A stretch of DNA of 64,000 bases. Source: Streptomyces narbonensis. Its GTDB lineage: Bacteria > Actinomycetota > Actinomycetes > Streptomycetales > Streptomycetaceae. The stretch is taken from NCBI RefSeq assembly GCF_014649015.1, contig NZ_BMSF01000011.1:206906-270905 (forward strand), in the 5' to 3' direction. The position numbers and the translations under genes were made by a program. Below, piece by piece: positions 17,065 through 25,565 of this stretch; positions within the stretch are counted from its first letter, which is position 1, and each line of letters begins with the position of its first letter. The notes below the pieces were generated by a model that saw nothing but the letters and a program-made list of their open reading frames with translations, was not told the origin of the DNA and searched no databases.

Positions 17065-17102
17065 GATAGTGACACTCGCCGCTATCTGATAGCGCCACTA
17101 TC
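17065..17102. promoter_or_regulatory. Candidate MerR operator in the divergent promoter region
   Basis: Two nested inverted repeats: GATAGTG (17065-17071) with CACTATC (17096-17102), and the tight palindrome CGCTATC-T-GATAGCG (17080-17094). MerR proteins bind dyads lying between the -35 and -10 of a target promoter. This dyad lies between the membrane-protein operon and the merR gene, so it could control both. A TATGAT (17103-17108) follows. Binding is inferred. Confidence 0.6.
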
Positions 17103-17158
17103 TATGATGGAGGTGTCGGTCGGCAAGGCCGTCGAAGGACCGGAGAGGTGAACGCGCG

Positions 17159-17818
17159 GTGCGCATCGGAGAGTTGAGTCGCAGGGCCGGGGTGTCCGTG
17201 GCGACGATCAAGTTCTACGTACGGGAAGGGCTGCTGCCGGCCGGCGAGTTGACGAGCCCGAACCAGGCCTCGTACGGAGAGGCCCACGTCCAGCGGCTCC
17301 GGTTGATCCGGGCGCTTCTCGACGTGGGTGGCCTGTCGGTCGCGGCGATCCGTGAGGTCATCGTGGCGGTCGACGACCGCGAGCGTTCGATGCACAAGGT
17401 GCTGGGCATCACGGCGAACCGGTTGGTGCCCCGCTACGACCGTGAGTCGGACGCCGCGATCGAGGAGGCGCGGAAGAGGGTCGCGGAGCTGGTCGCCGCG
17501 CGCGGCTGGCAGGTCTTTCCGGACAACCCGGCGGGGGAGGCGCTCGCGGCGGCCCTCGCTGCGCTCGACGACGTCGGCCACGGCCGGTTCGCCGAGATCC
17601 TCGACGCCTACGCGGACGCGGCGGAGCGGGTGGCGCGGGCGGACATGGACTACGTGGCACACCATGTGGCGCGCGAGGCGCTCGTCGAGAGCGCGGTCGT
17701 CGGTACGGTCCTCGGTGACGCCATCTTCGCGGCCCTGCGGCGACTGGCCCACGTGGACGCCTCGAATCGCGTCTTCGGCCGGCCCGGCGACGACGAGGGG
17801 GCGACGGAGCCGACGTGA
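17159..17818 (+). CDS. MerR-family transcriptional regulator
   Basis: A 219-residue regulator. The N-terminal MerR winged HTH is MRIGELSRRAGVSVATIKFY followed by VREGLLP. The dimerisation helix comes next, and then a helical C-terminal effector domain (about 115-219) without the clustered cysteines of metal-sensing MerRs. GTG 17159 follows GGAGAGG. It is divergent from the ABA4-like operon, with an evident dyad between them. The inducer is unknown, possibly a small organic molecule. Confidence 0.9.
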   Translation: MRIGELSRRAGVSVATIKFYVREGLLPAGELTSPNQASYGEAHVQRLRLIRALLDVGGLSVAAIREVIVAVDDRERSMHKVLGITANRLVPRYDRESDAAIEEARKRVAELVAARGWQVFPDNPAGEALAAALAALDDVGHGRFAEILDAYADAAERVARADMDYVAHHVAREALVESAVVGTVLGDAIFAALRRLAHVDASNRVFGRPGDDEGATEPT

Positions 17819-17840
17819 TGGCGTGAGGTCACGTCATGCC

Positions 17841-17877
17841 GAGAGGGGGGTGAGGCCCTCGGCCCCACCCCCCTCTC
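17841..17877. terminator. Bidirectional terminator between merR and the SIP gene
   Basis: GAGAGGGGGGTG (17841-17852) pairs with CACCCCCCTCTC (17866-17877), with an inner GGCC/GGCC extension. It lies between two convergent genes and can stop transcription on both strands. Confidence 0.75.
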
Positions 17878-17892
17878 CACGTGATCGGAGCG

Positions 17893-18729
17893 TCAGTTCT
17901 CCTGCTCGCGCTCCACCTGGTCGTTCCACTCGCGCTTGATCGCGCGCCAGGCCTCGTCGGTCTTGCCCAGGCGCCAGTACCCCGAGATCGACAGCCGCTC
18001 GCGCGCCACCCCGCGCTCCATCCGCAGGTGACGGCGGAGGTCCTTCACGAAGCCCGCCTCGCCGTGGACGAAGGCGTGCACGTCGCCCGCAGGGAAGTCC
18101 AGCGCCCGCACGGCCTCGACGACGGCCTCGCCCGCCGGACGGTCGCCCCGGTGCAGCCACGTGACGTCCACGCCGGCCGCCGTCGCGAACTTCTGCTCCT
18201 CCGCGGCGTCCGAGACCTCCACGAAGGCGTGCACGCGCGCCCCCGAGGGCAGCCGCTCCAGCGCCACCGCGATGGCCGGCAGCGCGCTCTCGTCGCCCGC
18301 GAGCAGGTGCCAGTCCGCCGCCGGGTCCGGCGTGTAGCCGCCGCCGGGGCCGAGGAAGCGCATGGTCTCGCCCGCCTGGGCCCGCGCCGCCCAGGGGCCC
18401 GCGAGCCCCTCGTCGCCGTGGACCACGAAGTCGATGGTCAGCTCGCGGTGGACCGGGTCCCAGGCGCGTACCGTGTACGTCCGCGTCGTCGGCCACTGCT
18501 CCCGCGGGAACTCCTCCCGGATCCGCTCCATGTCGAAGGGCTCCGGGTAGGTCACCCCCTCCGGGGCGAACAGCAGCTTCACGTAGTGGTCGGTGTACTC
18601 GCCGACCTCGAAGGCGTCGAGCCCGGGGCCGCCCAGGACGACCCGCACCATGTGCGGCGTGATCCGCTCGGTGCGCACCACGCGTGCTTCGGTGGCTTTC
18701 GGTGCCTTGCGGGCCGGCTGCTCTGCCAC
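17893..18729 (-). CDS. Siderophore-interacting protein (FAD-dependent ferric-siderophore reductase family)
   Basis: A 278-residue ViuB/SIP-family flavoprotein. The FAD-binding barrel carries RTYTVRAWDP (about 88-97), and WHLLAGDESALPAI and the ferredoxin-reductase-like C-terminal domain (HAFVHGEAGFVKDLRRHL) follow. It would reduce imported ferric siderophores to release iron in the cytoplasm. The start at 18729 is ATG on the minus strand with GGAGAG upstream. A good iron box lies 26-44 bases upstream, so iron starvation should induce it. It is the only iron-uptake gene here, and its transporter must be elsewhere. Confidence 0.92.
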   Translation of the reverse strand: MAEQPARKAPKATEARVVRTERITPHMVRVVLGGPGLDAFEVGEYTDHYVKLLFAPEGVTYPEPFDMERIREEFPREQWPTTRTYTVRAWDPVHRELTIDFVVHGDEGLAGPWAARAQAGETMRFLGPGGGYTPDPAADWHLLAGDESALPAIAVALERLPSGARVHAFVEVSDAAEEQKFATAAGVDVTWLHRGDRPAGEAVVEAVRALDFPAGDVHAFVHGEAGFVKDLRRHLRMERGVARERLSISGYWRLGKTDEAWRAIKREWNDQVEREQEN

Positions 18730-18754
18730 GAGGGTCTCTCCTGACTCGATGAAC

Positions 18755-18773
18755 TTAGGTATGCCTAAGCTAG
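18755..18773 (-). promoter_or_regulatory. Iron box (DmdR/IdeR-type operator)
   Basis: TTAGGTATGCCTAAGCTAG reads, on the minus strand, as 15 of 19 matches to the DmdR/IdeR consensus TTAGGTTAGGCTAACCTAA (my own count). It contains a clean CTTAGG-TATG-CCTAAG dyad and sits 26 bases upstream of the siderophore-interacting protein start. Confidence 0.75.
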
Positions 18774-18813
18774 CATCCTGTGACGCTGTCGCCCAGAGTG
18801 GATCAAGAAAAGG

Positions 18814-19734
18814 TCAGCGCGTCAGCACCGGCAGCAGCCGGCCCACCGCCCCGCCCAGGCCCCACCGCTTCACCAGTGCGTCCAGCGCCGCCGGGTCGCG
18901 GGGCTCAGCGGGCAGGGCCGGGTCGAACTCCGGCAGCGGTACGTCGCCGGCGACCCGCACCACCGTCGGAGCCACGTCCAGGTAGGCGGCCGCCTCCACG
19001 ATCCCGCGCCGCTTCGCCGGCGTCAGCTTCGACGTCCGGTCCTCGGCCGCCGCCCGCACTCCCGCCAGATCGCCGTACTCCGTGATCAGCTGCGCGGCCG
19101 TCTTCTCGCCGATGCCCTTCACCCCGGGCAGCCCGTCGCTCGCGTCCCCGCGCAGGGCCGCGAAGTCCGCGTACTGGTCGGGGCGCACGCCGTACTTCGT
19201 ACGGATCAGCTCGTCGTCCACCAGGTCGCAGTCGCCGACGCCCTTCCGCGGGTACAGCACGCGCACCCCGCGCGCGTCGTCGACCAGCTGGAACAGGTCC
19301 CGGTCGCCCGTGACGATGTCCACCGGCCCGGCGGCGCGCCCCGCCAGGGTCCCGATGACGTCGTCCGCCTCGTACCCCGCGGACCCGACCCGGGCGATCC
19401 CGAGCGCCGCGAGGACCTCCTCGATCACCGGCACCTGCGGGGAGAGCGTGTCGGGGATCTCCTCCACGTCCGGGCCGGTCTCCGTCTCGGTCACCACCCG
19501 GTGCGCCTTGTACGAGGGGATCAGGTCCACCCGCCACTGCGGCCGCCAGTCCTCGTCCCAGCAGGCCACGAGTTCGTCGGGGCGGTGGTCCTGGACGAGC
19601 CGGGTGATGAAGTCGAGGAGTCCGCGCACGGCGTTCACCGGGGTGCCGTCCGGTGCGCGGACCGAATCCGGCACACCGAAGTAGGCGCGGAAGTACAGGC
19701 TGGCGGTGTCGAGGAGCATCAGGCGTCGCGTCAC
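18814..19734 (-). CDS. 5'-3' exonuclease (PolA-type FEN nuclease)
   Basis: A 306-residue stand-alone flap nuclease/5'-3' exonuclease of the PolI N-terminal family. The acidic site residues lie in LMLLDTASLYFRAYF, YEADDVIGTLA and IVTGDRDLFQLV, and an H3TH motif GIGEKTAAQLI spans about 200-210. It removes RNA primers or flaps in DNA replication and repair without an attached polymerase. GTG 19734 is one plausible start, but GGAGG lies directly against it; ATG 19719 is the alternative. Longer starts up to 19800 add an unrelated Gly-rich tail. Confidence 0.9.
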   Translation of the reverse strand: MTRRLMLLDTASLYFRAYFGVPDSVRAPDGTPVNAVRGLLDFITRLVQDHRPDELVACWDEDWRPQWRVDLIPSYKAHRVVTETETGPDVEEIPDTLSPQVPVIEEVLAALGIARVGSAGYEADDVIGTLAGRAAGPVDIVTGDRDLFQLVDDARGVRVLYPRKGVGDCDLVDDELIRTKYGVRPDQYADFAALRGDASDGLPGVKGIGEKTAAQLITEYGDLAGVRAAAEDRTSKLTPAKRRGIVEAAAYLDVAPTVVRVAGDVPLPEFDPALPAEPRDPAALDALVKRWGLGGAVGRLLPVLTR

Positions 19735-19992
19735 CCTCCGATCATGCCCCACCCCTCCGACAGCGCCAGGGGCGCGCCGTGCGCCGCCGATCCCCGGCAA
19801 CGGGAGTGACCCCCGTCACCTTTGCGTTTGCACCCTGTGAAGCCGGGCAGGCGCGAGCCCGGAGCGGAACCCGGTACGGAATTCAACTACGAGAATCCCC
19901 GTACGCGACGGGCCGCGGGCCGATCCCGCCCGCTCCACGGCCCGGCCGCGCGGGGGTGGCGGGCCGTTCTCGTTGCTACCCGTGAGGTGTAT

Positions 19993-21045
19993 GTGTCCAG
20001 GCTCCAGGCCGACCACCTGTACAAGGTGTTCGGCAGACGACCCGACGAAGCCGTCCGGCGCCTCGCCGACGGTGCCGACCGCGACGAACTGCGCGGCGAA
20101 GGGACGACGGCCGCCGTCGTCGACGCCGGCTTCGTCGTCGAACCCGGTCAGATCTTCGTCGTGATGGGCCTGTCCGGATCCGGGAAGTCCACCCTCCTCC
20201 GCATGCTCAACGGCCTGCTCGAACCCACCGCGGGACGGGTCCTCTTCGACGGCCGAGACCTCACCGCGCTCTCCCCCCGCGAGCTGCGCGCCGTCCGGGC
20301 CACCAAGATCAGCATGGTCTTCCAGCACTTCGCGCTCTTCCCGCACCGAAACGTTCTCGAGAACGCCGCCTACGGCCTGGAGGTCCAGGGAGTCCCGCGC
20401 GCCGAGCGCGAGACCCGAGCCGCCGAGGCCCTCGAACTGTGCGGGCTCGCCGGCTGGGAGAAGTCCTGGCCGGACGAGCTCTCCGGCGGCATGCAGCAGC
20501 GCGTCGGCCTCGCCCGCGCCCTCGCCACCGACGCCGACCTGCTCCTCATGGACGAGTCCTTCAGCGCGCTCGACCCGCTCATCCGCCGCGACATGCAGGA
20601 CCAGCTCCTCGTGCTCCAGCAGCGGCTGAAGAAGACCATCGTCTTCATCACCCACGACCTCAACGAGGCCATGCGCCTCGGCGACAGCATCGCCGTCATG
20701 CGCGACGGCCGGATCGTCCAGCTCGGCACCGCCGAGGACATCCTCGTCCGCCCCGCCGACGACTACGTCGCCTCCTTCATCCAGGACGTCGACCGCTCCC
20801 GGGTGCTCACCGCCGCCGCCGTCATGACCGACGGAGCCGTCCCGGCCGACTGTCCCGAGGACTGCTCCTGCCGGCCCGTCGGACCCGACACCCTCGTCGC
20901 CGACCTGTGCGCCGTCGCCGCCCTGGCCCCGCACCCCGTGACCGTCCAGGACTCCGACGGCTCCGTCCTCGGAGTCGTACCGACGGAGCGTCTCCTCGCC
21001 GTCATGGGCGGGCTCGCGAGCGAGGAGGTGACCGCCCGTGCCTAG
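19993..21045 (+). CDS. Glycine betaine/proline-type ABC transporter ATP-binding protein
   Basis: A 350-residue ProV/OpuAA-type ATPase. It shows the N-terminal VSRLQADHLYKVFG, Walker A GLSGSGKST, signature LSGGMQQRVGLARAL, Walker B ADLLLMDESFSALDP, the H-loop FITHDL, and a C-terminal regulatory segment typical of osmoregulatory ATPases. Start GTG 19993 follows GTGAGG. The frame is open upstream but that region is intergenic. Its last eight bases overlap the fused permease/binding gene, so the complex is made as one coupled unit. It imports compatible solutes during osmotic stress. Confidence 0.93.
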   Translation: MSRLQADHLYKVFGRRPDEAVRRLADGADRDELRGEGTTAAVVDAGFVVEPGQIFVVMGLSGSGKSTLLRMLNGLLEPTAGRVLFDGRDLTALSPRELRAVRATKISMVFQHFALFPHRNVLENAAYGLEVQGVPRAERETRAAEALELCGLAGWEKSWPDELSGGMQQRVGLARALATDADLLLMDESFSALDPLIRRDMQDQLLVLQQRLKKTIVFITHDLNEAMRLGDSIAVMRDGRIVQLGTAEDILVRPADDYVASFIQDVDRSRVLTAAAVMTDGAVPADCPEDCSCRPVGPDTLVADLCAVAALAPHPVTVQDSDGSVLGVVPTERLLAVMGGLASEEVTARA

Positions 21046-22852
21046 GCTCCCCCTCGGTGACTGGACCGACAGCTCCGTCGACTGGCTCCAGGCCCACCTC
21101 TCCTGGCTCTTCGACGCCGTCAGCAGCGGCGTCACCGGCCTCTACGACGGCATCGACGCCGTCCTCTCCGCACCCCAGCCGCTGCTCTTCGCCGGCATCC
21201 TCGCCGTCGTCGCCTGGTGGCTGCGCGGCCTCGCCGCCGGCGTCCTCGCCTTCGCGGGCTTCGCGCTCGTCGACTCGGTGCAGCTGTGGGACGAGGCGAT
21301 GGCGACGCTCTCGCTCGTCCTCGTCGCCACCCTCGTCACGCTGGTGATCGCCGTCCCGCTCGGCATCTGGGCGGCCCGCTCCCAGACGGTCAGCGCCGTC
21401 CTGCGGCCCGTCCTCGACTTCATGCAGACCATGCCGGCGATGGTCTACCTCATCCCCGGCATCATCTTCTTCGGCGTCGGAGTCGTCCCCGGCATCATCG
21501 CCACCATTGTCTTCGCACTGCCCCCGGGCGTCCGGATGACCGAGCTCGGCATCCGCCAGGTCGACGGCGAACTCGTCGAGGCCGCCGAGGCCTTCGGCAC
21601 CACCCCGCGCGACACCCTCCTGCGCGTGCAGCTCCCGCTCGCCCTGCCGACGATCATGGCGGGCGTCAACCAGGTCATCATGCTCGGCCTGTCCATGGTC
21701 GTCATCGCCGGCATGGTCGGCGGCGGCGGCCTCGGCGGCGCGGTCTACCGCGCCATCGGCAACGTCGACATCGGCCTCGGCTTCGAGGCCGGCGTCTCCA
21801 TCGTCGTCCTCGCCATGTACCTGGACCGGATGACCGGCGCCCTCGGCCGGCAGGTCTCCCCGCTGGGCCGCCGCGCCGCCGCCAAGGCCCGCGCCGCGCT
21901 GAGCGCCAAGCGCCCCGGCGCCAAGCTCTGGGCCCACCGCCCGCAGCCCGTCACCGCCCTCGTCGGCGTCGTCGTGCTCGCCCTCGTCGCCGGCGGTACG
22001 GGTTTCCTCGGCCGTTCCGGCGGCGCGACCTCCACCACCGCTTCCGGCCAGGACAGCGGCCACGGCAAGAAGATCAGCATCGGCTACATCCCCTGGGACG
22101 AGGGCATCGCCTCCACGTACCTCTGGAAGGAGCTCCTGGAGCGGCGCGGCTACGAGGTCGACACCAAGCAGCTGGAGGCCGGCGCCCTCTACACCGGCCT
22201 CGCCGGCGGGCAGCTCGACTTCCAGACCGACGCCTGGCTGCCCGTCACCCACGCCCAGTACTGGGAGAAGTACCGGAACAAGCTGGAGGACCTCGGCTCC
22301 TGGTACGGCCCCACCTCCCTGGAGCTCGCCGTCCCCTCGTACGTGAAGGGCGTCGACTCGCTCGCCGACCTCAAGGGCAAGGCGGGACAGTTCAAGGGCC
22401 GCATCGTCGGCATCGAGCCCAGCGCCGGAATGATGGGCATCCTCAAGGACAAGGTCCTCAAGGAGTACGGCCTGGAGGGCGAGTACGAGGTCGTCGACGG
22501 CTCCACGCCCGGCATGCTGGCCGAGCTGAAGCGTGCGTACGAGCGCAAGGAGCCGGTCGTCGTCACGCTCTGGTCCCCGCACTGGGCCTACTCCGCCCAC
22601 GACCTGAAGAAGCTCACCGACCCCAAGGGCACCTGGGGCAAGGGCGACGGCGTCCACACCCTCGCCCGCAAGGGCTTCGCCGCGGACAACCCCGAGGTCG
22701 GCGCCTGGCTGAAGGACTTCGAGCTCACCGAGAAGCAGCTCACGGACCTCGAAGCCGTCATCCAGGAGACCGGCAAGGGCAAGGAGCAGCAGGCCGTCCG
22801 GACCTGGCTGGACCGCAACCCCGGCCTCGCGGAGAAACTCGCCCCCCAGTAG
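21038..22852 (+). CDS. Fused glycine betaine ABC permease and substrate-binding protein
   Basis: A 604-residue fusion. Residues about 1-300 are an OpuAB/ProW-like permease with five to six spans, the EAA loop (EAAEAFGTTPRDTLLRVQLP) and the conserved GLSMVVIAGMVGGGGLG. After a further span (about 310-330) comes an OpuAC/ProX-like binding domain (about 345-604, ISIGYIPWDEGIASTYLWKE) held at the outer face. The start GTG 21038 overlaps the ATPase gene. The fusion places the receptor permanently on the channel, so no free binding protein is needed. The family also includes choline/carnitine uptake, so betaine specificity is likely but not proved. Confidence 0.93.
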   Translation: MPRLPLGDWTDSSVDWLQAHLSWLFDAVSSGVTGLYDGIDAVLSAPQPLLFAGILAVVAWWLRGLAAGVLAFAGFALVDSVQLWDEAMATLSLVLVATLVTLVIAVPLGIWAARSQTVSAVLRPVLDFMQTMPAMVYLIPGIIFFGVGVVPGIIATIVFALPPGVRMTELGIRQVDGELVEAAEAFGTTPRDTLLRVQLPLALPTIMAGVNQVIMLGLSMVVIAGMVGGGGLGGAVYRAIGNVDIGLGFEAGVSIVVLAMYLDRMTGALGRQVSPLGRRAAAKARAALSAKRPGAKLWAHRPQPVTALVGVVVLALVAGGTGFLGRSGGATSTTASGQDSGHGKKISIGYIPWDEGIASTYLWKELLERRGYEVDTKQLEAGALYTGLAGGQLDFQTDAWLPVTHAQYWEKYRNKLEDLGSWYGPTSLELAVPSYVKGVDSLADLKGKAGQFKGRIVGIEPSAGMMGILKDKVLKEYGLEGEYEVVDGSTPGMLAELKRAYERKEPVVVTLWSPHWAYSAHDLKKLTDPKGTWGKGDGVHTLARKGFAADNPEVGAWLKDFELTEKQLTDLEAVIQETGKGKEQQAVRTWLDRNPGLAEKLAPQ

Positions 22853-22897
22853 AGGCTCTTACCAGTGGCCTCGCTGGAGGCCCCTCGCTCACTGGCC

Positions 22898-22941
22898 GAA
22901 AAGGTGTGGTCGCCGAACGTGTTCGGCGACCACACCTTTTC
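22898..22941 (+). terminator. Terminator after the betaine transporter operon
   Basis: Perfect 21-bp arms (22898-22918 and 22921-22941, from GAAAAGGTGTGG inward) with a two-base centre. The 3' arm ends CCTTTTC, giving a U-tract. This is one of the strongest hairpins in the window. Confidence 0.85.
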
Positions 22942-23031
22942 GTCACGACGCGAAACCCCGGCCCAAAGCTGCGTAAGGTTCAGGTAACCGCCCGGTACGG
23001 ATACGCACGAGGGACGAGGGAGGGAGCCGAC

Positions 23032-23583
23032 ATGGACGAGAAGGAAGCGCCCCGCGTGGGCGCGGCCGTCAAGAGACGCCGCAGAGCGCTCCAGCTCACC
23101 CTGGCCGTCGTCGCCTCCCGCAGCGGCCTCTCCGTCCCCTTCCTCAGCCAGGTGGAGAACGAGCGCGCCCGCCCCAGCCGCCGCTCCCTCGAACTCGTCG
23201 CCGAGGCCCTGGAGACCAGCGCGGGCGAGCTCCTCGCCGCCGCCGAGGCCTCCCGCACCGTCGACGTGGTCCGCGCGGACGAGCGGTCCGCCGCGCTGCC
23301 CGACGGCGTCCGCGGGCTCGTCCGCGGCCGCCACCAGCTGCACGCCCTGGAGTTCACCGGCGAGCAGGACGCGGGCCGCGAGTTCCAGCACCGGAACGAC
23401 GAGTTGCTGTACGTCGCCGACGGCGCCGCCGAGGTCGAGGCCGAGGGCCGCGCCCACCGGCTGGGCCGCGGCGACACGCTCTACCTCTCCGGAGGCGTCC
23501 GGCACCGCTGGCGCGCCACCGAGCCCGGCACCCGCCTCCTCGTCGTCGCCGTCGCCGACCACGTCGAGGTCGAGGAGGAGTGA
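23032..23583 (+). CDS. XRE-family HTH regulator with C-terminal cupin
   Basis: A 183-residue protein. An N-terminal XRE HTH (about 10-65, VASRSGLSVPFLSQVENERA) is joined to a cupin barrel (about 110-180, EFQHRNDELLYVADG then RGDTLYLSGGVRHRWRA). Such proteins usually sense a small ligand in the cupin and regulate a neighbouring gene. ATG 23032 follows GAGGGAGGGAG. Its stop overlaps the next gene by four bases, so the two are translationally coupled. This implies that the partner, a BtuF-like protein, is tied to the regulator's function. Confidence 0.88.
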   Translation: MDEKEAPRVGAAVKRRRRALQLTLAVVASRSGLSVPFLSQVENERARPSRRSLELVAEALETSAGELLAAAEASRTVDVVRADERSAALPDGVRGLVRGRHQLHALEFTGEQDAGREFQHRNDELLYVADGAAEVEAEGRAHRLGRGDTLYLSGGVRHRWRATEPGTRLLVVAVADHVEVEEE

Positions 23584-24347
23584 GGACCGTCGGCGCGGGA
23601 CCGCGGGTCGTCTCCCTCGTCCCCTCCCTGACGGAGGCCGTCGCCGTCTCCGCCCCCGGCGTCCTCGTCGGCGCGACGGAGTGGTGCACCCACCCCGCCG
23701 GACTCGACGTCGCACGGATCGGCGGCACCAAGAACCCCGACGTCGCCGCGATCACCGCGCTCCGGCCCGACCTCGTCCTCGCCAACGAGGAGGAGAACCG
23801 CGCCCCGGACCTCGCCGCCCTGCGGGCCGCCGGACTCGACGTCCTCGTCACCGAGATCCGGACCCTCGACCAGGGCCTGACCGAACTGCAGCGGGTCCTC
23901 GCCGCGTGCGGCGCCCCGCGCCGGCCGCGCTGGCTGGCCGAGGCCGAGGCCGCCTGGGACTCCGTGACACCGCTGGAACCGGGACCGGCCGGCCGGCCGC
24001 CGACCGCCGTCGTGCCGATCTGGCGCCGCCCCTGGATGGTCCTCGGCAGCGACACCTTCGCCGGCGACCTGCTCGGCCGCCTCGGCGTCCGCAACGCCTA
24101 CGAGGACCATCTCGAACGCTATCCGCGGATCCCGCTCGATGAGCTCCGCGCCGCCGCCCCCGACCTCGTCGTCCTGCCCGACGAGCCCTACCGCTTCACG
24201 GCGAACGACGGCCCCGAAGCCTTCCCCGGGACCGCCGCCGCCCTCGTCGACGGACGTCTGCTCACTTGGTACGGGCCGTCACTGGCCGAGGCGCCGCGGG
24301 CGCTGTCGTGGGAGCTGACCCGGGCCCTGCGAGCAGCGCGCCGCTGA
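23580..24347 (+). CDS. BtuF-like helical-backbone metal receptor without signal peptide
   Basis: A 255-residue class III periplasmic-binding fold protein resembling cobalamin/siderophore receptors (VVSLVPSLTEAVAV, GTKNPDVAAITALRPDLVLAN, PIWRRPWMVLGSDTFAGDLL). It has no signal peptide or lipobox, so it should stay in the cytoplasm. No permease or ATPase is adjacent. GTG 23580 overlaps the regulator stop (GTGA), and this coupling supports the start. It may act as a cofactor receptor that informs the cupin regulator, or may be a cytoplasmic binding protein; both are inference. Its 3' end overlaps the convergent transporter gene by 86 bases. Confidence 0.85.
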   Translation: MRTVGAGPRVVSLVPSLTEAVAVSAPGVLVGATEWCTHPAGLDVARIGGTKNPDVAAITALRPDLVLANEEENRAPDLAALRAAGLDVLVTEIRTLDQGLTELQRVLAACGAPRRPRWLAEAEAAWDSVTPLEPGPAGRPPTAVVPIWRRPWMVLGSDTFAGDLLGRLGVRNAYEDHLERYPRIPLDELRAAAPDLVVLPDEPYRFTANDGPEAFPGTAAALVDGRLLTWYGPSLAEAPRALSWELTRALRAARR

Positions 24348-25518
24348 GCAGCCCGCGCACCGTGTGGAATCCGGCCACCAGCCAGGCGGCCACGAGGAAC
24401 ACGTACAGACCGACGGCGAGCCACCGGAAGGCGGCCAGACCGGTGTGCGCGGCGAGTCCCTCGGCGCCGGTCACACAGGTCCCGACCGGGAAGGTGAACG
24501 CCCAGAAGGTCATCGCGAAGCCCATGCCCCGCCGCCGTGCCCGCAGCACCATCGCCCCGGCGAGCGCGAGCCACAGCAGCGCGAAGCCCATCACGGGCAC
24601 GCCGTAGAGGACGGCGAAGGCGGCGAAACCGTGCGCGTACGGGGCGGGCAGCACGCCCGGGGCCACGTCGGCGAACTTGTTCGCGGCGGTCGTCGACTGG
24701 CCCAGGGGGCCGAGGACCAGGAAGAGGGTGGGGGTGAGGGCCAGGGGCAGCGGGCCACCGGTGACGAGCCGGCCGAAGACCAGCGGCAGCATGACCAGGG
24801 TGGCGAGCAGGCTGAGCCCGAACATCGCGTAGCAGGCGATGAGCAGCGTCTGCTGGGCCTGGCCGGCGGGCAGATGGGGTACGAGCAGCGGGCCGAGCGC
24901 GGCGGAGACCATGGGGGCGACGACCGGCAGCAGCCAGACCGGGGACGCGCTCTCGATCCGGTGGTGCACCACCATGAGGTACGGGACGGCCACGGCCGCC
25001 GCCAGCCCGATCACCGTGCCCGCGGTGAACAGGACGGTGTCGATCGCCAGGGCCGCGGGGAGCCCGATCCAGTCCTTGCCCACGATCATCGCGCCGCCGC
25101 CCACGGCGAGCAGCGCCATCGAGAGGCAGCCGTAGAACGGGGCCATCGCGGGGTCCATGAGATGGGCGCGGGCCTGGTCGCGATGGTGGATCCAGTGCAG
25201 CGTCCGGGCGGCGACGAGGACCAGGAGCATCGCGAGCGAGAGGGCCCAGACCGCGGCGCAGACGGTACGGAGCCCGGGGACGTCCACGGGGAGGGCCGCT
25301 CCCGCGTTGGCGATGATGGCCGTCCCCATGACGGAGGCGTACCAGTTCGGCCCGAGGTGACGGACGGAGCCGGCAGGGGCGGAGGTGGAGGTGGAGGTGG
25401 ACGCGGTGGAGACCGGGGTGGCGGCTGGGGAGGTGGCCGGGGAGGCGGTGTGCGCGCCGGGGGTGGTGGCGCGGGAGTCCGGACCGGGGGCCGTGCGGGG
25501 TGCTGCGAGGCTTGCCAT
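24262..25518 (-). CDS. TDT-family (TehA/C4-dicarboxylate-like) transporter
   Basis: A 418-residue protein with about ten membrane spans, resembling the tellurite-resistance/dicarboxylate transporter fold (LGPNWYASVMGTAIIANAG, LGPLGQSTTAANKFADVAPG, FWAFTFPVGTCVTGAEGLA). The first 60 residues are low-complexity Ser/Thr/Ala, encoded partly by a GGAGGT hexamer run at about 25381-25400. ATG 25518 has GGTGGGGTC upstream. It is divergent from the LysR gene with a palindrome between. Members export or import small anions such as malate, sulfite or tellurite, and the substrate here is not determined. Confidence 0.85.
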   Translation of the reverse strand: MASLAAPRTAPGPDSRATTPGAHTASPATSPAATPVSTASTSTSTSAPAGSVRHLGPNWYASVMGTAIIANAGAALPVDVPGLRTVCAAVWALSLAMLLVLVAARTLHWIHHRDQARAHLMDPAMAPFYGCLSMALLAVGGGAMIVGKDWIGLPAALAIDTVLFTAGTVIGLAAAVAVPYLMVVHHRIESASPVWLLPVVAPMVSAALGPLLVPHLPAGQAQQTLLIACYAMFGLSLLATLVMLPLVFGRLVTGGPLPLALTPTLFLVLGPLGQSTTAANKFADVAPGVLPAPYAHGFAAFAVLYGVPVMGFALLWLALAGAMVLRARRRGMGFAMTFWAFTFPVGTCVTGAEGLAAHTGLAAFRWLAVGLYVFLVAAWLVAGFHTVRGLLSGALLAGPGSAPTTAPAAPRPVTARTK

Positions 25519-25565
25519 GACCCCACCGTCGCGCCCTTTCGCCCCACCCACCAGGGATCTTGTGA

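Noticed and set aside
22862..22897. CCAGTG/CACTGG inverted repeat after the betaine operon considered a second terminator
   Set aside because: Only a six-base stem with a long loop; the perfect hairpin at 22898-22941 accounts for termination.
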